Assembly (NCBI RefSeq): GCF_025822765.1
Contig: NZ_JACKUK010000025.1
Location: forward strand, 125,084 to 189,083
Length of the DNA stretch: 64,000 nucleotides
Source of the DNA: Mycobacterium barrassiae
Lineage (GTDB): Bacteria > Actinomycetota > Actinomycetes > Mycobacteriales > Mycobacteriaceae
Direction: 5' to 3'
This document shows, piece after piece, positions 42,096 through 51,226 of the stretch. A model generated the notes under the pieces. The model was given only the letters and a program-made list of their open reading frames with translations. It searched no databases and was not told where the DNA came from. Position 1 is the first letter of the stretch. Each line of letters starts with the position of its first letter. The position numbers were made by a program, and so were the translations under genes.

Positions 42096-42983
42096 CTAAA
42101 TCTGCAGCGCTTCGACGGCCGAACCCCGCAGCGGCTCGGTGCACTGGTCGCACGTCAGAACCAACTCGAAGGGGCTGTCGCACGCCGTGTGTGTGAGTGT
42201 CAACGCCGGCCCTTCGGGCGCCTGATACCACCGCTGCGCCCACGCCAGGGCGGTCACCAGCACCGGAAACAGCGCGCGACCCTTCTCGGTCAGCTGGTAC
42301 CTGTTGTCCACCACCGTGAACACCCCGTTTGCGGTGAGGATGGACAGCCGGTCGGCGATCGAACCGGGCGGGGCGCCGAGCTGGGTCTGGAACTCGGTGA
42401 ACCGGCTCATCCCGACGAACGCGGCGACCAGCAGTGCGAAGCCCCAGCGGTTGCCCATGATGCTCATCGTCTGCGGGAACAGTCCTGCGGCCGGGTCGGA
42501 TTCCGAGCGTCGTCGAGTGGTCGCCGACGGTATCGAGCGCGCCCATGAGCCGCTCGGCCCCCATTGTGCGACAACGTCTTTCTCGCTCGCCGCCTCGTCG
42601 CACGCACCGCATGTGACCACCGGACTGAAGTCGCTGCCGCACGCGGTGTGGCGCATCGCGGGCAGGGGATCGGCGTGTTCGGGCACCCAGTGCCGCTCCC
42701 ACTCCCAGATCGACACCAGCACCGGCCACAGCGACCGGCATCGCTCCGTGGGAACGTACTCGAATCGCGACGGCTTCGACTGGTAGGACCGACGTTCGAG
42801 CAGGGCCTCGTCGGTCAGCGACCGCAGCCGCGCGGTCAGCACCGAGTTCGAAATGGGCAGTCGCGCATGGAAATCGCCGTACCGGGTGGCCCCGAGGAGG
42901 GCTTGCTGGATGACGAGCAGCGTCCATTCGTCGCCGAGCAGTCCCAACATCCGCGCGACGGCGTTGGGACCCGGCTCGGCCAT
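42096..42983 (-). CDS. Tandem double HxlR-type regulator with Cys motifs
   Basis: 295 residues made of two HxlR winged-helix domains (about 5-100 and 165-255), an internal duplication. Each half ends in the same Cys motif, HTACGSDF...TCGACDE and HTACDSPF...TCDQCTE, giving C-x(10)-C-x2-C per half. This could bind zinc or sense redox or electrophile stress. A linker of about 30 residues (STTRRRSESDP) joins the halves. A duplicated HxlR could bind DNA as a monomer. It directly abuts the carotenoid oxygenase gene. Confidence 0.88.
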   Translation of the reverse strand: MAEPGPNAVARMLGLLGDEWTLLVIQQALLGATRYGDFHARLPISNSVLTARLRSLTDEALLERRSYQSKPSRFEYVPTERCRSLWPVLVSIWEWERHWVPEHADPLPAMRHTACGSDFSPVVTCGACDEAASEKDVVAQWGPSGSWARSIPSATTRRRSESDPAAGLFPQTMSIMGNRWGFALLVAAFVGMSRFTEFQTQLGAPPGSIADRLSILTANGVFTVVDNRYQLTEKGRALFPVLVTALAWAQRWYQAPEGPALTLTHTACDSPFELVLTCDQCTEPLRGSAVEALQI

Positions 42984-44504
42984 CTACAGGCCGATCGCGC
43001 CGGCCGCATTGTCGGCGTCTCGCCAACGACGCAACTCCGAACCCGATGCCCAGGTGGAGTGCGTCCCGCTGGAGATCCGTTCCGGCAGTGCGAGTTTGCA
43101 TACCGGACCGTCGGCGACCCGGGCCGCGTCGAACACCAGGCAGTACGACGCGTCGGCATTCATGTCGGTGGTCAGCGTCACCAGGTAGCCGTCGTCCTCC
43201 GAGCTGCCGCCGACGCGCGGAGCCATCGCGGTCTCGCTGCCGTACACCCCTTCGTCGAAGGCGAACCGCTCCTCGGCGCCGGTCGCAAGGTCGTGCTTGA
43301 CCAGCCCGTCGAACAGGAACCAGCCCGGCTTACCTGTCGCGGCGTAGGCATACCGGTACTTGCCGCCGGCGTAGCCGCCGTTGATCATCCCGAATTCGGT
43401 GATGGAGTCCGACAACTGCTCCTCGCGCGTCTCCCCGGTCACGAGGTTGAACCGCCAGCGGTGCAGGCGGGTCTGCAAGCCGTCGAGGGAGAGGTACCGG
43501 AACATCTTCTGGTACAGGTCGCCGGTACCCACCGGCGTGGGATCGCCCTGGAAGAAGCCGTCGAGCACGATCTCGTCGCCGTCCTCGTAGGCGTTGGTGA
43601 AGTGCAGCACGAATGTCGGGTCGGCCTCGAACCACCGGATGTCCTCGGGTCCGCCGCGGCGCGGGATGACGGCGAAGCGTGACGGCATATCGCGGTGGAA
43701 GCCGGGCAGGTGGACGTTGGCCTCCAGCAGCTTGGGGTCCCAGAACAACGGGAAGTCGTTGAGGATGGCGTAGTTCTCGGTGAACGCCATGTCGTGGGGG
43801 AGTCGCGGGCCGGGCAATGGAATGTCGGTGAGGTGCACCAATTCATCGGCCGCGTCGACGACGCCGTAGCGCATGTACGGCGCCTCCTTGCTGTAGGAGA
43901 AGAACAGCAGTTCGCCGGTGCGGTCGTCGACCTTCGGATGAGCCGACACCCCCCAGTCGAACGGGAAGCCCCCGTTGAACTCCTCCTTGCCGAGAGTGGT
44001 GCCGGAGAACGGATCGATACGGTAGAGGTCACCGCACTGGTAGTGACTCGTGAGGGCCGTGCCGCGGTGGACGATCACGTCGGTGCTCGACGCGTCTTTC
44101 ATCAACGTCCTTGCGCCCCAGCCGTAGTCGCGCTTCGCGATCTGGACCGGCTCGGCCAGGCCGGGCCACAGCGGACCGCCTTCCTCGTTCTCCGCGACAA
44201 AGCCATCGGTTTGGACAAACCTGTTGCGGTAGAACGCCTTACCGTCCCGGAAGCCGACGACGTGCACCATCCCGTCCCCGTCGAACGGATGGTAGAACTT
44301 CAGCGCGGGATGCAGTGGGTTCTCGGTGTTGCGTAGATACACGCCGTCGAGGTCATGCGGGATCTCGCCTTCGACGGCCTGTAGGTCGTCGGCGTCCCAC
44401 TCGGTGGTCTGGGGGCGCCACGGCCCGGTGCGGTAGGGATGGTCGTCGTCCTCCGGCAAGGTGGACAGGTACTTGCCGACGATCTCCACGTTCGCTGTGG
44501 TCAT
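42984..44504 (-). CDS. Carotenoid/lignostilbene oxygenase
   Basis: 506 residues, the usual length for bacterial carotenoid cleavage oxygenases. The four iron-binding His are H189 (GVSAHPKVD), H237 (LPHDMAF), H301 (FVLHFTN) and H482 (SGTHSTW), on a seven-bladed propeller. It cleaves a conjugated C=C bond of an apocarotenoid or stilbene with O2. The ATG at 44504 overlaps the thiolase stop, and the HxlR regulator follows immediately, so all three form one operon. Confidence 0.95.
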   Translation of the reverse strand: MTTANVEIVGKYLSTLPEDDDHPYRTGPWRPQTTEWDADDLQAVEGEIPHDLDGVYLRNTENPLHPALKFYHPFDGDGMVHVVGFRDGKAFYRNRFVQTDGFVAENEEGGPLWPGLAEPVQIAKRDYGWGARTLMKDASSTDVIVHRGTALTSHYQCGDLYRIDPFSGTTLGKEEFNGGFPFDWGVSAHPKVDDRTGELLFFSYSKEAPYMRYGVVDAADELVHLTDIPLPGPRLPHDMAFTENYAILNDFPLFWDPKLLEANVHLPGFHRDMPSRFAVIPRRGGPEDIRWFEADPTFVLHFTNAYEDGDEIVLDGFFQGDPTPVGTGDLYQKMFRYLSLDGLQTRLHRWRFNLVTGETREEQLSDSITEFGMINGGYAGGKYRYAYAATGKPGWFLFDGLVKHDLATGAEERFAFDEGVYGSETAMAPRVGGSSEDDGYLVTLTTDMNADASYCLVFDAARVADGPVCKLALPERISSGTHSTWASGSELRRWRDADNAAGAIGL

Positions 44505-45706
44505 TTCACTCCTCGTACGACGAAGCTGACGGTGGTGGCGGTGCTACCGCCGAAGTTCAAGGTGCCGAACGTGTTTGCGCCCTCGACCTGGTACTCGCCT
44601 GCGGTGCCGCTGACCTGTTTCGCGGCATCCAGCAGCATCCGGATGCCGGACGCGCCGACGGGGTGACCGCCGCCGATCAGGCCACCGCTGGGGTTGATCG
44701 GCAGGCGGCCGCCGATCTCGATCTCGTTGTTCTCGATAGCTTTCCATGATTCGCCGGGTCCGGTGAGGCCGATGTGGTCGATCGCGAGGTACTCGCTCGG
44801 GGTGAAGCAGTCGTGGACCTCGAAGCCGTCCACACCGTCGAGGGTGACCTTGGCGCGGTCCAGCGCATCGAGCACTGCGCGTCGCACGTGGGGCATGACG
44901 TACGGATCGCCGGCGGAGCGGTCGAGTTTCTGCTGCAGTCCGAGGCCGACGGTGCGATGGCCCCAGCCGTCGATCCGCCCGATCGGACGCGCGTCGGGGT
45001 GGTCGCGCAACCAGTCGTCGGTGACGAGGACGATCCCGGCGGCGCCGTCGGTCATCTGGCTGCAGTCGAAGCGACGTAGTCGGCCCTCGACGATCGGGTT
45101 CGTCTCGTCGTCGTCCGTCAGAGGATCGGGCACCGTCCAATCGCGGGTCTGCGCGTTCGGATTCTTGCGTGCGTTGGCGAAGTTGAGTTGAGCGATGGCA
45201 CGCAGATGGCTCTCGTCGATGCCGTAGCGGCGGTCGTATTCGGCGGCGACATGGTCGAACATGTGCGGCCACATGTACTTGGCGTCGGCGCCTTCGTGGT
45301 CGGTCCACGCGGCGGCGCCGAGGTACTGGGCGGCGGTGTCTCCTGCCACCGTCTTCTCCAGTTCGACGCCGACGACGAGTGCGGTTCGGTAGGCGCCGGA
45401 GCGGAGGTCCGCGATCGCTGCGAGCGCCGCGGTACTGCCCGACGCGCATGCGGCTTCGTGCCGCGAGGCCGGGGTGTCCCACAGTCCGGGGTTCACGGTC
45501 GCGGGCATGGCGCCGAGGTGGCCCTGCCGAGCGAACAGCTCGCCGAACGCGTTGCCGAGGTGCACGACCTCGATTTCGGAGGCGTCCACCCTGGCCGCCG
45601 ACAGCGTCGACTCCACGACCTCACTGGTCAGGTCGGCGAAGTCGTGGCCTTCGCGGCTGCGGTTGCGGGCGAAATCGCTCTGATACCCGCCGAGGATCCA
45701 GACCAT
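44501..45706 (-). CDS. SCP-X-type thiolase/acetyl-CoA acetyltransferase
   Basis: 401 residues from ATG 45706; the longer open frame lies in the promoter region. The catalytic Cys is in HEAACASGSTAA, with His in FEVHDCFTPSEYL and GGGHPVGASG, characteristic of sterol-carrier-type thiolases. It would cleave or form a 3-oxoacyl-CoA. Pairing with a carotenoid/lignostilbene oxygenase suggests degradation of the side chain released by double-bond cleavage. Confidence 0.92.
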   Translation of the reverse strand: MVWILGGYQSDFARNRSREGHDFADLTSEVVESTLSAARVDASEIEVVHLGNAFGELFARQGHLGAMPATVNPGLWDTPASRHEAACASGSTAALAAIADLRSGAYRTALVVGVELEKTVAGDTAAQYLGAAAWTDHEGADAKYMWPHMFDHVAAEYDRRYGIDESHLRAIAQLNFANARKNPNAQTRDWTVPDPLTDDDETNPIVEGRLRRFDCSQMTDGAAGIVLVTDDWLRDHPDARPIGRIDGWGHRTVGLGLQQKLDRSAGDPYVMPHVRRAVLDALDRAKVTLDGVDGFEVHDCFTPSEYLAIDHIGLTGPGESWKAIENNEIEIGGRLPINPSGGLIGGGHPVGASGIRMLLDAAKQVSGTAGEYQVEGANTFGTLNFGGSTATTVSFVVRGVK

Positions 45707-45921
45707 GATGCCGACGGTACTACAACTAAGAGAGTGACTAAAGCCCGGCGGGCAGGAGAACGGCCCCGCCGGCTCGAGGTCTGAACCGACGGAACCTCGG
45801 CTGAAGCGACGGTCGACCGCCACCCCAGCTTGTCTTGCTCATTGCCCGCTGAGTTCCATGACAAACGGGTTGGTCGGCATCCGTTCGTGTACTGGACAGT
45901 CGTAATGGGAAGTCTGTACCG

Positions 45922-46611
45922 ATGGTCCCAATCCAGAACCACGACCTTGCTCAGCGGATGGCTGAGCTGGCCCGCGCGGCCTCGTCGCCGCGCAGCGTCG
46001 AGGACGTTCTGACCGATGTCACCGCGACGGCGAGAGAGCTGATTCCGGGGGCCGACACAGCGGGCGTGTTGCTGATAGGTAGGAACGGAAAGTACGAATC
46101 CCGTGCCGCCACGACAGAACTCCCCCACAAGCTCGACGCGTTGCAGATGGCGTTCGACGAGGGGCCATGTGTGCAGGCCGCCGTCGGCGATTTGATCGTG
46201 CGCACCGACGATTTCCGGACCGAGCGGCGGTGGCCCAAATACTCACCCGCGGTCGTCGAGTTCGGAGTTCTCAGCGGCCTGTCGGTAAAGCTGTACACCG
46301 CCGACCGCACCGCGGGCGCCCTGAACATGTTCGCCTTCACGCCGCACGCCTTCGACACCGAGGACGAGACCATCGCGACCGTGCTCGCCGCGCACGCGGC
46401 GGCGGCCATACTGGCCAGCCGTGAGGGCGAGCAGCTGCAGTCCGCCCTGGCGACCAGGGACCGCATCGGTCAGGCGAAGGGCATCATCATGGAGCGCTAC
46501 GGCGTGGACGAACTGCGGGCGTTCGAGATGTTGAAGCAGCTGTCGCAGGACAGCAACACCCGACTCGTCGATGTGGCGGAGCGCGTGATCGACACCAGGA
46601 GCTCTCATTGA
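45922..46611 (+). CDS. GAF-ANTAR sensor/RNA-binding antiterminator
   Basis: 229 residues. An N-terminal GAF domain (about 22-165) is followed by a C-terminal ANTAR domain (about 170-225; RDRIGQAKGIIMERYGVDELRAFEMLKQLSQ). ANTAR domains bind paired hexaloop hairpins in RNA and prevent termination; GAF domains sense small ligands. The stop overlaps the TTG start of the membrane gene downstream. The 215-nt gap upstream holds its promoter and nothing else recognised. Confidence 0.94.
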   Translation: MVPIQNHDLAQRMAELARAASSPRSVEDVLTDVTATARELIPGADTAGVLLIGRNGKYESRAATTELPHKLDALQMAFDEGPCVQAAVGDLIVRTDDFRTERRWPKYSPAVVEFGVLSGLSVKLYTADRTAGALNMFAFTPHAFDTEDETIATVLAAHAAAAILASREGEQLQSALATRDRIGQAKGIIMERYGVDELRAFEMLKQLSQDSNTRLVDVAERVIDTRSSH

Positions 46612-47300
46612 CGCGCGCCGCGCCACATCGGCGGTCGGTACACGGCGTGGTTCGCGAGAACGGACTCCTACTGGCTTGCGTCGGCCTCTTCGCGGTCTTC
46701 TTCGCCGCCATGATCGTTTCCGGCGCGGCGACCTATAACGAGGAACAACTCGAACACGGATCGGGCGAACACCTGTCGGTACTGCAGTACCTGTCGACCG
46801 GTCACTTCGTCGAGGCGACGTTCGAGAACTGGGAGTCCGAATTTCTGCAAATGGGGATGTACGTCGTCCTGACGGCCTTCCTCTACCAGAAGGGGTCGTC
46901 GGAGTCGAAGCCGTTGAACAAGGCCGCACCTCAGGATGCCGACCCGCGCAGGGCCGTCAAGCGGAATTCGCCGTGGCCCGTCAAGCGTGGTGGATGGCCG
47001 CTGGCCGTATATGAGCACTCGTTGGCGATCGCGTTCTTCGTGTTGTTCTTCGCGTCGTGGGCGTTGCACGCGCTCGGCGGAGTCAGCGCGTTCAACGAGG
47101 AGCAGCTCCAACACGGGCAGCCGGCAGTCTCGGTGTGGCGGTACGTAACCACCGCGCAGTTCTGGTTCGAGTCGATGCAGAACTGGCAGAGCGAGTTCGT
47201 CGCGGTCGCGGCGATCATCGGGTTGTCGATCTTCTTGCGGCAGCGTGGATCTGCCGAGTCGAAGCCCGTCGCGGATCCGCACCGCGAAACCAGCGCCTGA
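46608..47300 (+). CDS. Duplicated two-span membrane protein (DUF6766-like)
   Basis: 230 residues. Two similar halves share a pattern AFxxxFxxSxxxHxxGGxxAxNEEQLxHG...W...W.SEFxxV: FSGAATYNEEQLEHG near 35 and GVSAFNEEQLQHG near 156, with NWESEF and NWQSEF after each. About four transmembrane helices. It is coupled to the GAF-ANTAR gene by a TTGA overlap (TTG start 46608; a GTG further in is possible). The function is unknown; a stress-response role is suggested by the partner. Confidence 0.8.
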   Translation: MTRAAPHRRSVHGVVRENGLLLACVGLFAVFFAAMIVSGAATYNEEQLEHGSGEHLSVLQYLSTGHFVEATFENWESEFLQMGMYVVLTAFLYQKGSSESKPLNKAAPQDADPRRAVKRNSPWPVKRGGWPLAVYEHSLAIAFFVLFFASWALHALGGVSAFNEEQLQHGQPAVSVWRYVTTAQFWFESMQNWQSEFVAVAAIIGLSIFLRQRGSAESKPVADPHRETSA

Positions 47301-47305
47301 CTCCG

Positions 47306-47358
47306 GCGATTTGTGTGCGTTTGGGAGCGCTGACCGCTCGCGAATGCACACAAATCGC
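47306..47358. terminator. Long-arm hairpin between membrane gene and tRNA
   Basis: Perfect 13-nt arms GCGATTTGTGTGC and GCACACAAATCGC around a 27-nt loop containing CTCGCGA, between the 3' ends of the membrane gene (+) and the tRNA (-). The tRNA side is followed by TTTTT (47365-47361), so it may end the tRNA transcript. It has the same architecture as the repeats at 22922 and 24838. Confidence 0.55.
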
Positions 47359-47366
47359 ACAAAAAG

Positions 47367-47439
47367 TGCCCCCGGCAGGATTCGAACCTGCGACACCGGC
47401 TTTAGGAGAGCCGTGCTCTATCCCCTGAGCTACGAGGGC
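47367..47439 (-). tRNA. tRNA-Arg (anticodon CCT)
   Basis: 73 nt. Acceptor GCCCTCG pairs with CGGGGGC (one T-G pair), discriminator A. D-arm GCTC-AGGGGATA-GAGC, anticodon stem CGGCT/AGCCG with loop CTCCTAA (anticodon CCT), and T-arm GCAGG-TTCGAAT-CCTGC. The 3' CCA is not encoded. It reads AGG codons, which are rare in this high-GC genome. Confidence 0.96.
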
Positions 47440-47566
47440 CTGACCGCTGGCAGCTTACCGTTTGACCGCGTGCGGCCCACCGGCCCGGATCTCAGTTTTG
47501 GCAATTTTGACAAAACATCTCCCGAAACCGGCCTCGCGAACGGCTCGGCCCAGTAGCCTCCCAGCC

Positions 47567-48283
47567 GTGGAGCTGAAGTTGCAGCGCGTCGGCGCATGGT
47601 GTGGAACCGCAATGATCGTCCTGTACAGCGTGTGCTTTTCCGGCATCGCGAAACTCTTTCCGCCGATGTCCCCGACGGACACCGCCGAACAGACCGACGC
47701 ATTCCTGACCACCGAAAACCTCTGGGTGCGTTTCGGGCTCGCGGGTGCGCTGCTCGCGGCCGCGCTCGCCCTGCCCTTCCACGCGGTGATCGTGCTGCGC
47801 CTGCGGCGCGCCGAGGGGCAATGGGGCATGCTCACACTCACCCAGGTGCTTGCGGCGGCCATCTTCACGCCGGCGATGATGTTCTCGCTGATGGCGTTGG
47901 CGGCAGCCGCATTTCGGGCCGGGCAGCGCGATCCGGAGATCACCCAGGCGTTCAGCGACTTCTTCTGGCTGTGGTTCATCGGCATCGTCGGCACCATCGT
48001 GATGCAGAACATCACGCTGGCCATCGCGTCGTTCACCGACAAGAGCGACCCCCCGACATTCCCGCGCTGGTACGGCTTCCTCAACCTGTGGGTGGCGATG
48101 CTCTCGCTGCCGGGCTGCGTGGTGATCGCCATGAGCAACGGACCGCTCGCCTGGAACGGCGTGTTCGCCTACTACCTGCCGGGTCTGGCCTTGATCGTCT
48201 GGATGGTCGGCACGACCGTCGTGCTGCTGAAGTCGATCACGGCGCAGGAAGCCGCCGAAAGTCAGCTGGCCGCGGCGCAGTGA
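47567..48283 (+). CDS. Six-span membrane protein, unknown
   Basis: 238 residues from GTG 47567; the upstream open frame overlaps the region next to the tRNA. About six transmembrane helices, in mycobacterial membrane-protein style. Helix 4 contains AFSDFFWLWFIGIVGTIVMQN. The stop overlaps the GTG of the oxidase subunit III-like gene, so it is cotranscribed with it. It may be an accessory of that complex; no family is recognised. Confidence 0.82.
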   Translation: MELKLQRVGAWCGTAMIVLYSVCFSGIAKLFPPMSPTDTAEQTDAFLTTENLWVRFGLAGALLAAALALPFHAVIVLRLRRAEGQWGMLTLTQVLAAAIFTPAMMFSLMALAAAAFRAGQRDPEITQAFSDFFWLWFIGIVGTIVMQNITLAIASFTDKSDPPTFPRWYGFLNLWVAMLSLPGCVVIAMSNGPLAWNGVFAYYLPGLALIVWMVGTTVVLLKSITAQEAAESQLAAAQ

Positions 48284-48870
48284 CCGCGGCTTCGACGCTG
48301 CCGGGCGACCCTTCCGCCCGGCGGATCCCCAGCGAGTCCGGCACGTGGGTGTTCCTGTTCGGCGACATGCTGGTGTTCGGCGTCTTCTTCATCACCTTCA
48401 TGGTCGAGCGGGCGAAGGCCCCCGACGTGTTCGACGTCGCACGCACGTCGCTGCACATCGGCGTAGGCGTCACCAACACCATCGTGCTGCTGACCAGCTC
48501 GCTGTGCGTCGTCGTCGCGCTCGGAGCTCTCCGAGCAGGCGCGAAATCCATTGCGGGCAACGCTGTTTCCGTGGCAATAGGCTGTGGCCTGGTATTCATC
48601 GGGCTCAAGGTGTTCGAGTACGTCTCGCTGGCGAGCACCGGCCACGGCCCTGGCGCCAACAACTTCTTCCTCTACTACTTCATCCTGACCGGGCTGCACC
48701 TGTTCCACGTGTGCGTCGGCGTCGGGGTGCTGGTGGTACTGCGGATGCAGACCCGGCGGCCGGAACTCAGCGCCACCCGGATGTCGGTCGTCGAGGGCGG
48801 CGCGTGCTTCTGGCATCTGGTCGACCTGCTGTGGATCTTCCTGTTCGCACTGCTGTACCTGGTGAGCTGA
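48280..48870 (+). CDS. Heme-copper oxidase subunit III-like (CtaE/NorE type)
   Basis: 196 residues, about five transmembrane helices, starting GTG 48280 (GTGA overlap). Subunit III signatures: SGTWVFLFGDMLVFGVFF, FILTGLHLFHVCVGVGVL and the terminal ACFWHLVDLLWIFLFALLYLVS. It is short and lacks the first two helices of respiratory subunit III, as do NorE-type proteins of nitric oxide reductase systems. No subunit I or norB is nearby, so it is an orphan accessory subunit here. Confidence 0.88.
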   Translation: MTAASTLPGDPSARRIPSESGTWVFLFGDMLVFGVFFITFMVERAKAPDVFDVARTSLHIGVGVTNTIVLLTSSLCVVVALGALRAGAKSIAGNAVSVAIGCGLVFIGLKVFEYVSLASTGHGPGANNFFLYYFILTGLHLFHVCVGVGVLVVLRMQTRRPELSATRMSVVEGGACFWHLVDLLWIFLFALLYLVS

Positions 48871-49148
48871 TGAAGGGCCCCTCCGTGCTGCAGCTCGTCC
48901 GTAACCGGGCCGGCGTCTCCTGGCTGGTGCTCGTCGCCGCGACGGTGGTCTCGTGGGCCGTCGGCGCCGAACACGGCACCGGTTCGATTGTGGCGATCGT
49001 CGTGCTGGCGATCGCGGCGATCAAGGTGCGCCTCGTCGGGCTGGACTTCATGGAACTGCGCCACGCGCCCATACCGCTGCGCGCGATGTTCGAGTCCTAC
49101 TGCTTCGTGATGTGGGCCGTGCTGTCCGGCCTGTATCTCTGGCTGTAA
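48870..49148 (+). CDS. Subunit IV/NorF-like small membrane protein
   Basis: 92 residues, three hydrophobic segments, start ATG 48870 (TGATG overlap). The pattern KVRLVGLDFMELRHAPIPLRAMFESY resembles COX subunit IV/NorF proteins that follow norE. With the two preceding genes it forms a three-gene membrane operon. The function is probably assembly or stability of a terminal oxidase or NO reductase encoded elsewhere. Confidence 0.75.
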   Translation: MKGPSVLQLVRNRAGVSWLVLVAATVVSWAVGAEHGTGSIVAIVVLAIAAIKVRLVGLDFMELRHAPIPLRAMFESYCFVMWAVLSGLYLWL

Positions 49149-49157
49149 ACGCTGTAG

Positions 49158-49979
49158 TCAGCGCAGTTCGGCGATCACCTTCGCGAACGCCTCACCGTGC
49201 TGCTGCTGCACGGTGATGTACGTGACGCCGTAGGTGTCGCGAAGCTCGCGGATCCGGTCGGCGATGTCCTTCGGCGTGCCGGAGAACACCGCGGGCGTGC
49301 GCAGCATCTCGTCCTCGGACAGATCGGGCAGGAAGCGGCGCACGAGCGACAGGTCCGGGACGCCCGAGTTGTCGGTGGGCAGGGCGATCACCGACAGGTT
49401 CAGTTCCAGCTCGTCGAAGCGATCGCCGGCGGCGTCGCGGATGAAACCGATGCGATCGGCGAGGGGATCGGAGTCCGGGCCGATCGGGGCGCCGCCCGTC
49501 AGTCCGATGATGTTCGCCCGCTGCGCGGCGAGGGTGAGCAGCTTGTTTCCGTTCCCGGCGATGAGGATCGGCACGTCGGGGGCGTGCTCGTTCATGTGCT
49601 CCGTGACGTGGCGCAGCCATTCGACCCGTTGGCCTGCGGTCGGGTACGGCAGCTCGGCCTGCTCGAACTCCTCCTTGACGTATCCCGCGCCGAGGCCGAG
49701 GTCGAAGCGCCCGCCGCTGAGATCGCGCAGCGTCGTGACATCGCGGGCCAGCAGCGCGGGGCGGTAGAAGCCGGCGTTGAGCACGAACGTGCCGACCCGC
49801 AGCGTCTCGGTCGCCATGGCCATCGCCGTCATCATCGGGAACGGCGCCGTCGTGTAGAGGTGGTCGGCCATGTGGATGACGTCGTAGCCCATGTCCTCCG
49901 CGCGGCGGGCCCAGTCCTGAACTGACTTTTGACGACGTGCGGCCTGCAACCCGACACCGAACCGGAAATCTCTGACCAT
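49158..49979 (-). CDS. LLM-class F420-dependent oxidoreductase
   Basis: 273 residues from ATG 49979. Luciferase-like TIM barrel: MVRDFRFGVGLQAARRQK, then MADHLYTTAPFPMMTAMAMA, VLNAGFYRPALLARDVTTL and SGGRFDLGLGAGY, the typical F420-binding family layout. It would use F420H2 to reduce or oxidise a small hydrophobic substrate. A longer open frame on its 5' side is not supported. It is convergent with the oxidase subunit genes. Confidence 0.9.
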   Translation of the reverse strand: MVRDFRFGVGLQAARRQKSVQDWARRAEDMGYDVIHMADHLYTTAPFPMMTAMAMATETLRVGTFVLNAGFYRPALLARDVTTLRDLSGGRFDLGLGAGYVKEEFEQAELPYPTAGQRVEWLRHVTEHMNEHAPDVPILIAGNGNKLLTLAAQRANIIGLTGGAPIGPDSDPLADRIGFIRDAAGDRFDELELNLSVIALPTDNSGVPDLSLVRRFLPDLSEDEMLRTPAVFSGTPKDIADRIRELRDTYGVTYITVQQQHGEAFAKVIAELR

Positions 49980-50125
49980 CAGGCGATCGTAGGAGTTTTG
50001 CGGGCCATGTTTAGGAGATGTGACTCGCGGGCATGATTTCTGCCGCCGACCCACCAATAAGGACTTTGCAGCCGATCCGGTCCGTCGTGAGCCCGCCTCC
50101 GACGGGCCGGATCAATTTTCAGACC

Positions 50126-51226
50126 ATGGCCACTCATCCCACGATCGGCGTCGAAGAGGAGTTTCTCCTCGCCGACCCCGCCTCAGGCGAACCGGTCGCC
50201 GTCAACAAGACGGTCGCCGGTGCGGCGGCCGACCGCGGCGTGAAGCTACAGCTCGAGCTGACCAGCTGCCAGGTCGAGACCGCCACCGATGTCGCCGGCG
50301 GCACCGGGGAACTCGCCGATCAGCTGCTCAGACTGCGTCGTATCGCCGCCGAGGCCGCCGAGGCCGCCGGTGCCCGGCTGCTCGCCGTCGGACTGCCACC
50401 CACCGTCCCGCACGAGTTCCCCATCACCGACACGCCGCGGTACCGCGAGATCGCCGACAGGTTCGGGATGATCGCGCACGAGCAGGGGATCTGTGGGGCC
50501 CATGTGCACGTCGCGGTGCCGAGCCGCGAGGCCGCAATACGGGTCAGCAACCGGCTGCGGCCGTGGCTGCCGCTGTTGCTGGCCTTGACCGCGAACTCGG
50601 CGGTGTACCGCAGCACCGACACGGGTTACGCGAGCTGGCGCAGTGTGCTGTGGGCGCGGTGGCCGAGCGCCGGTCCGCCGCCCGAGTTCGACTCCGTCGA
50701 CGAGTACGACGCCGTCGTGCACATGCTCCAACACGCGGGCGCGATCCTGGACGACGGCATGGTCTATTGGGACGTGCGTCCCTCGGCCAACTTCCCGACC
50801 ATCGAGGTTCGCGTCGCCGACGTGCCCGCCACGGTGGCCGAGACGGTGCTGCTGGCCGCGCTCGTCCGCGCGGCGGTGATGACGGCGCTCGACGACGAGA
50901 CGCACAGGGAGCCGATGCCGCCGCTGACCCCGCACGCACTGCGGGCCGCGTATTGGAGAGCGGCGCGCGACGGCCTCGACGGCGCAGCCCTGGATCTCGT
51001 CGAAAGCCACGAGAGCGTCCCGGCGCGAACGCTGTTGAGCCGCATGGTCGAACACGTACGGCCCGCCCTGGAGGCGGTCGGCGACTACGAGCTAGTCACC
51101 AACGAGTTGGACCGCATCGGCGAGGAAGGCAACGGGGCGATGCGGCAACGCCAGGCATGGCAGCGTCGTCATGACGTCGCCGACGTGATCGACGAGGCCG
51201 CCGCGGCTACGCTGGCCGGGACCTAG
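50126..51226 (+). CDS. YbdK-type carboxylate-amine ligase
   Basis: 366 residues from ATG 50126; an in-frame ATG at 50033 would add a 31-residue leader. The motif [13 protein letters not shown] opens the glutamate-cysteine ligase 2-like domain, followed by ELTSCQVET and [10 protein letters not shown]. The family makes gamma-glutamyl bonds with ATP; M. tuberculosis Rv0433 is of this type. Its position beside the sigK locus matches M. tuberculosis order. The 3' end overlaps rskA by 4 nt (convergent). Confidence 0.88.
   Translation: MATHPTIGVEEEFLLADPASGEPVAVNKTVAGAAADRGVKLQLELTSCQVETATDVAGGTGELADQLLRLRRIAAEAAEAAGARLLAVGLPPTVPHEFPITDTPRYREIADRFGMIAHEQGICGAHVHVAVPSREAAIRVSNRLRPWLPLLLALTANSAVYRSTDTGYASWRSVLWARWPSAGPPPEFDSVDEYDAVVHMLQHAGAILDDGMVYWDVRPSANFPTIEVRVADVPATVAETVLLAALVRAAVMTALDDETHREPMPPLTPHALRAAYWRAARDGLDGAALDLVESHESVPARTLLSRMVEHVRPALEAVGDYELVTNELDRIGEEGNGAMRQRQAWQRRHDVADVIDEAAAATLAGT

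Noticed and set aside
42984-45706. Complete carotenoid biosynthesis cluster
   Set aside because: Only a cleavage oxygenase and a thiolase are present; no crt genes are seen.
50033-50125. N-terminal extension of the YbdK-type ligase
   Set aside because: The 31 residues have no homology-like content and the family begins at the GVEEEF region; the ATG at 50126 was preferred, though without a clear ribosome site.
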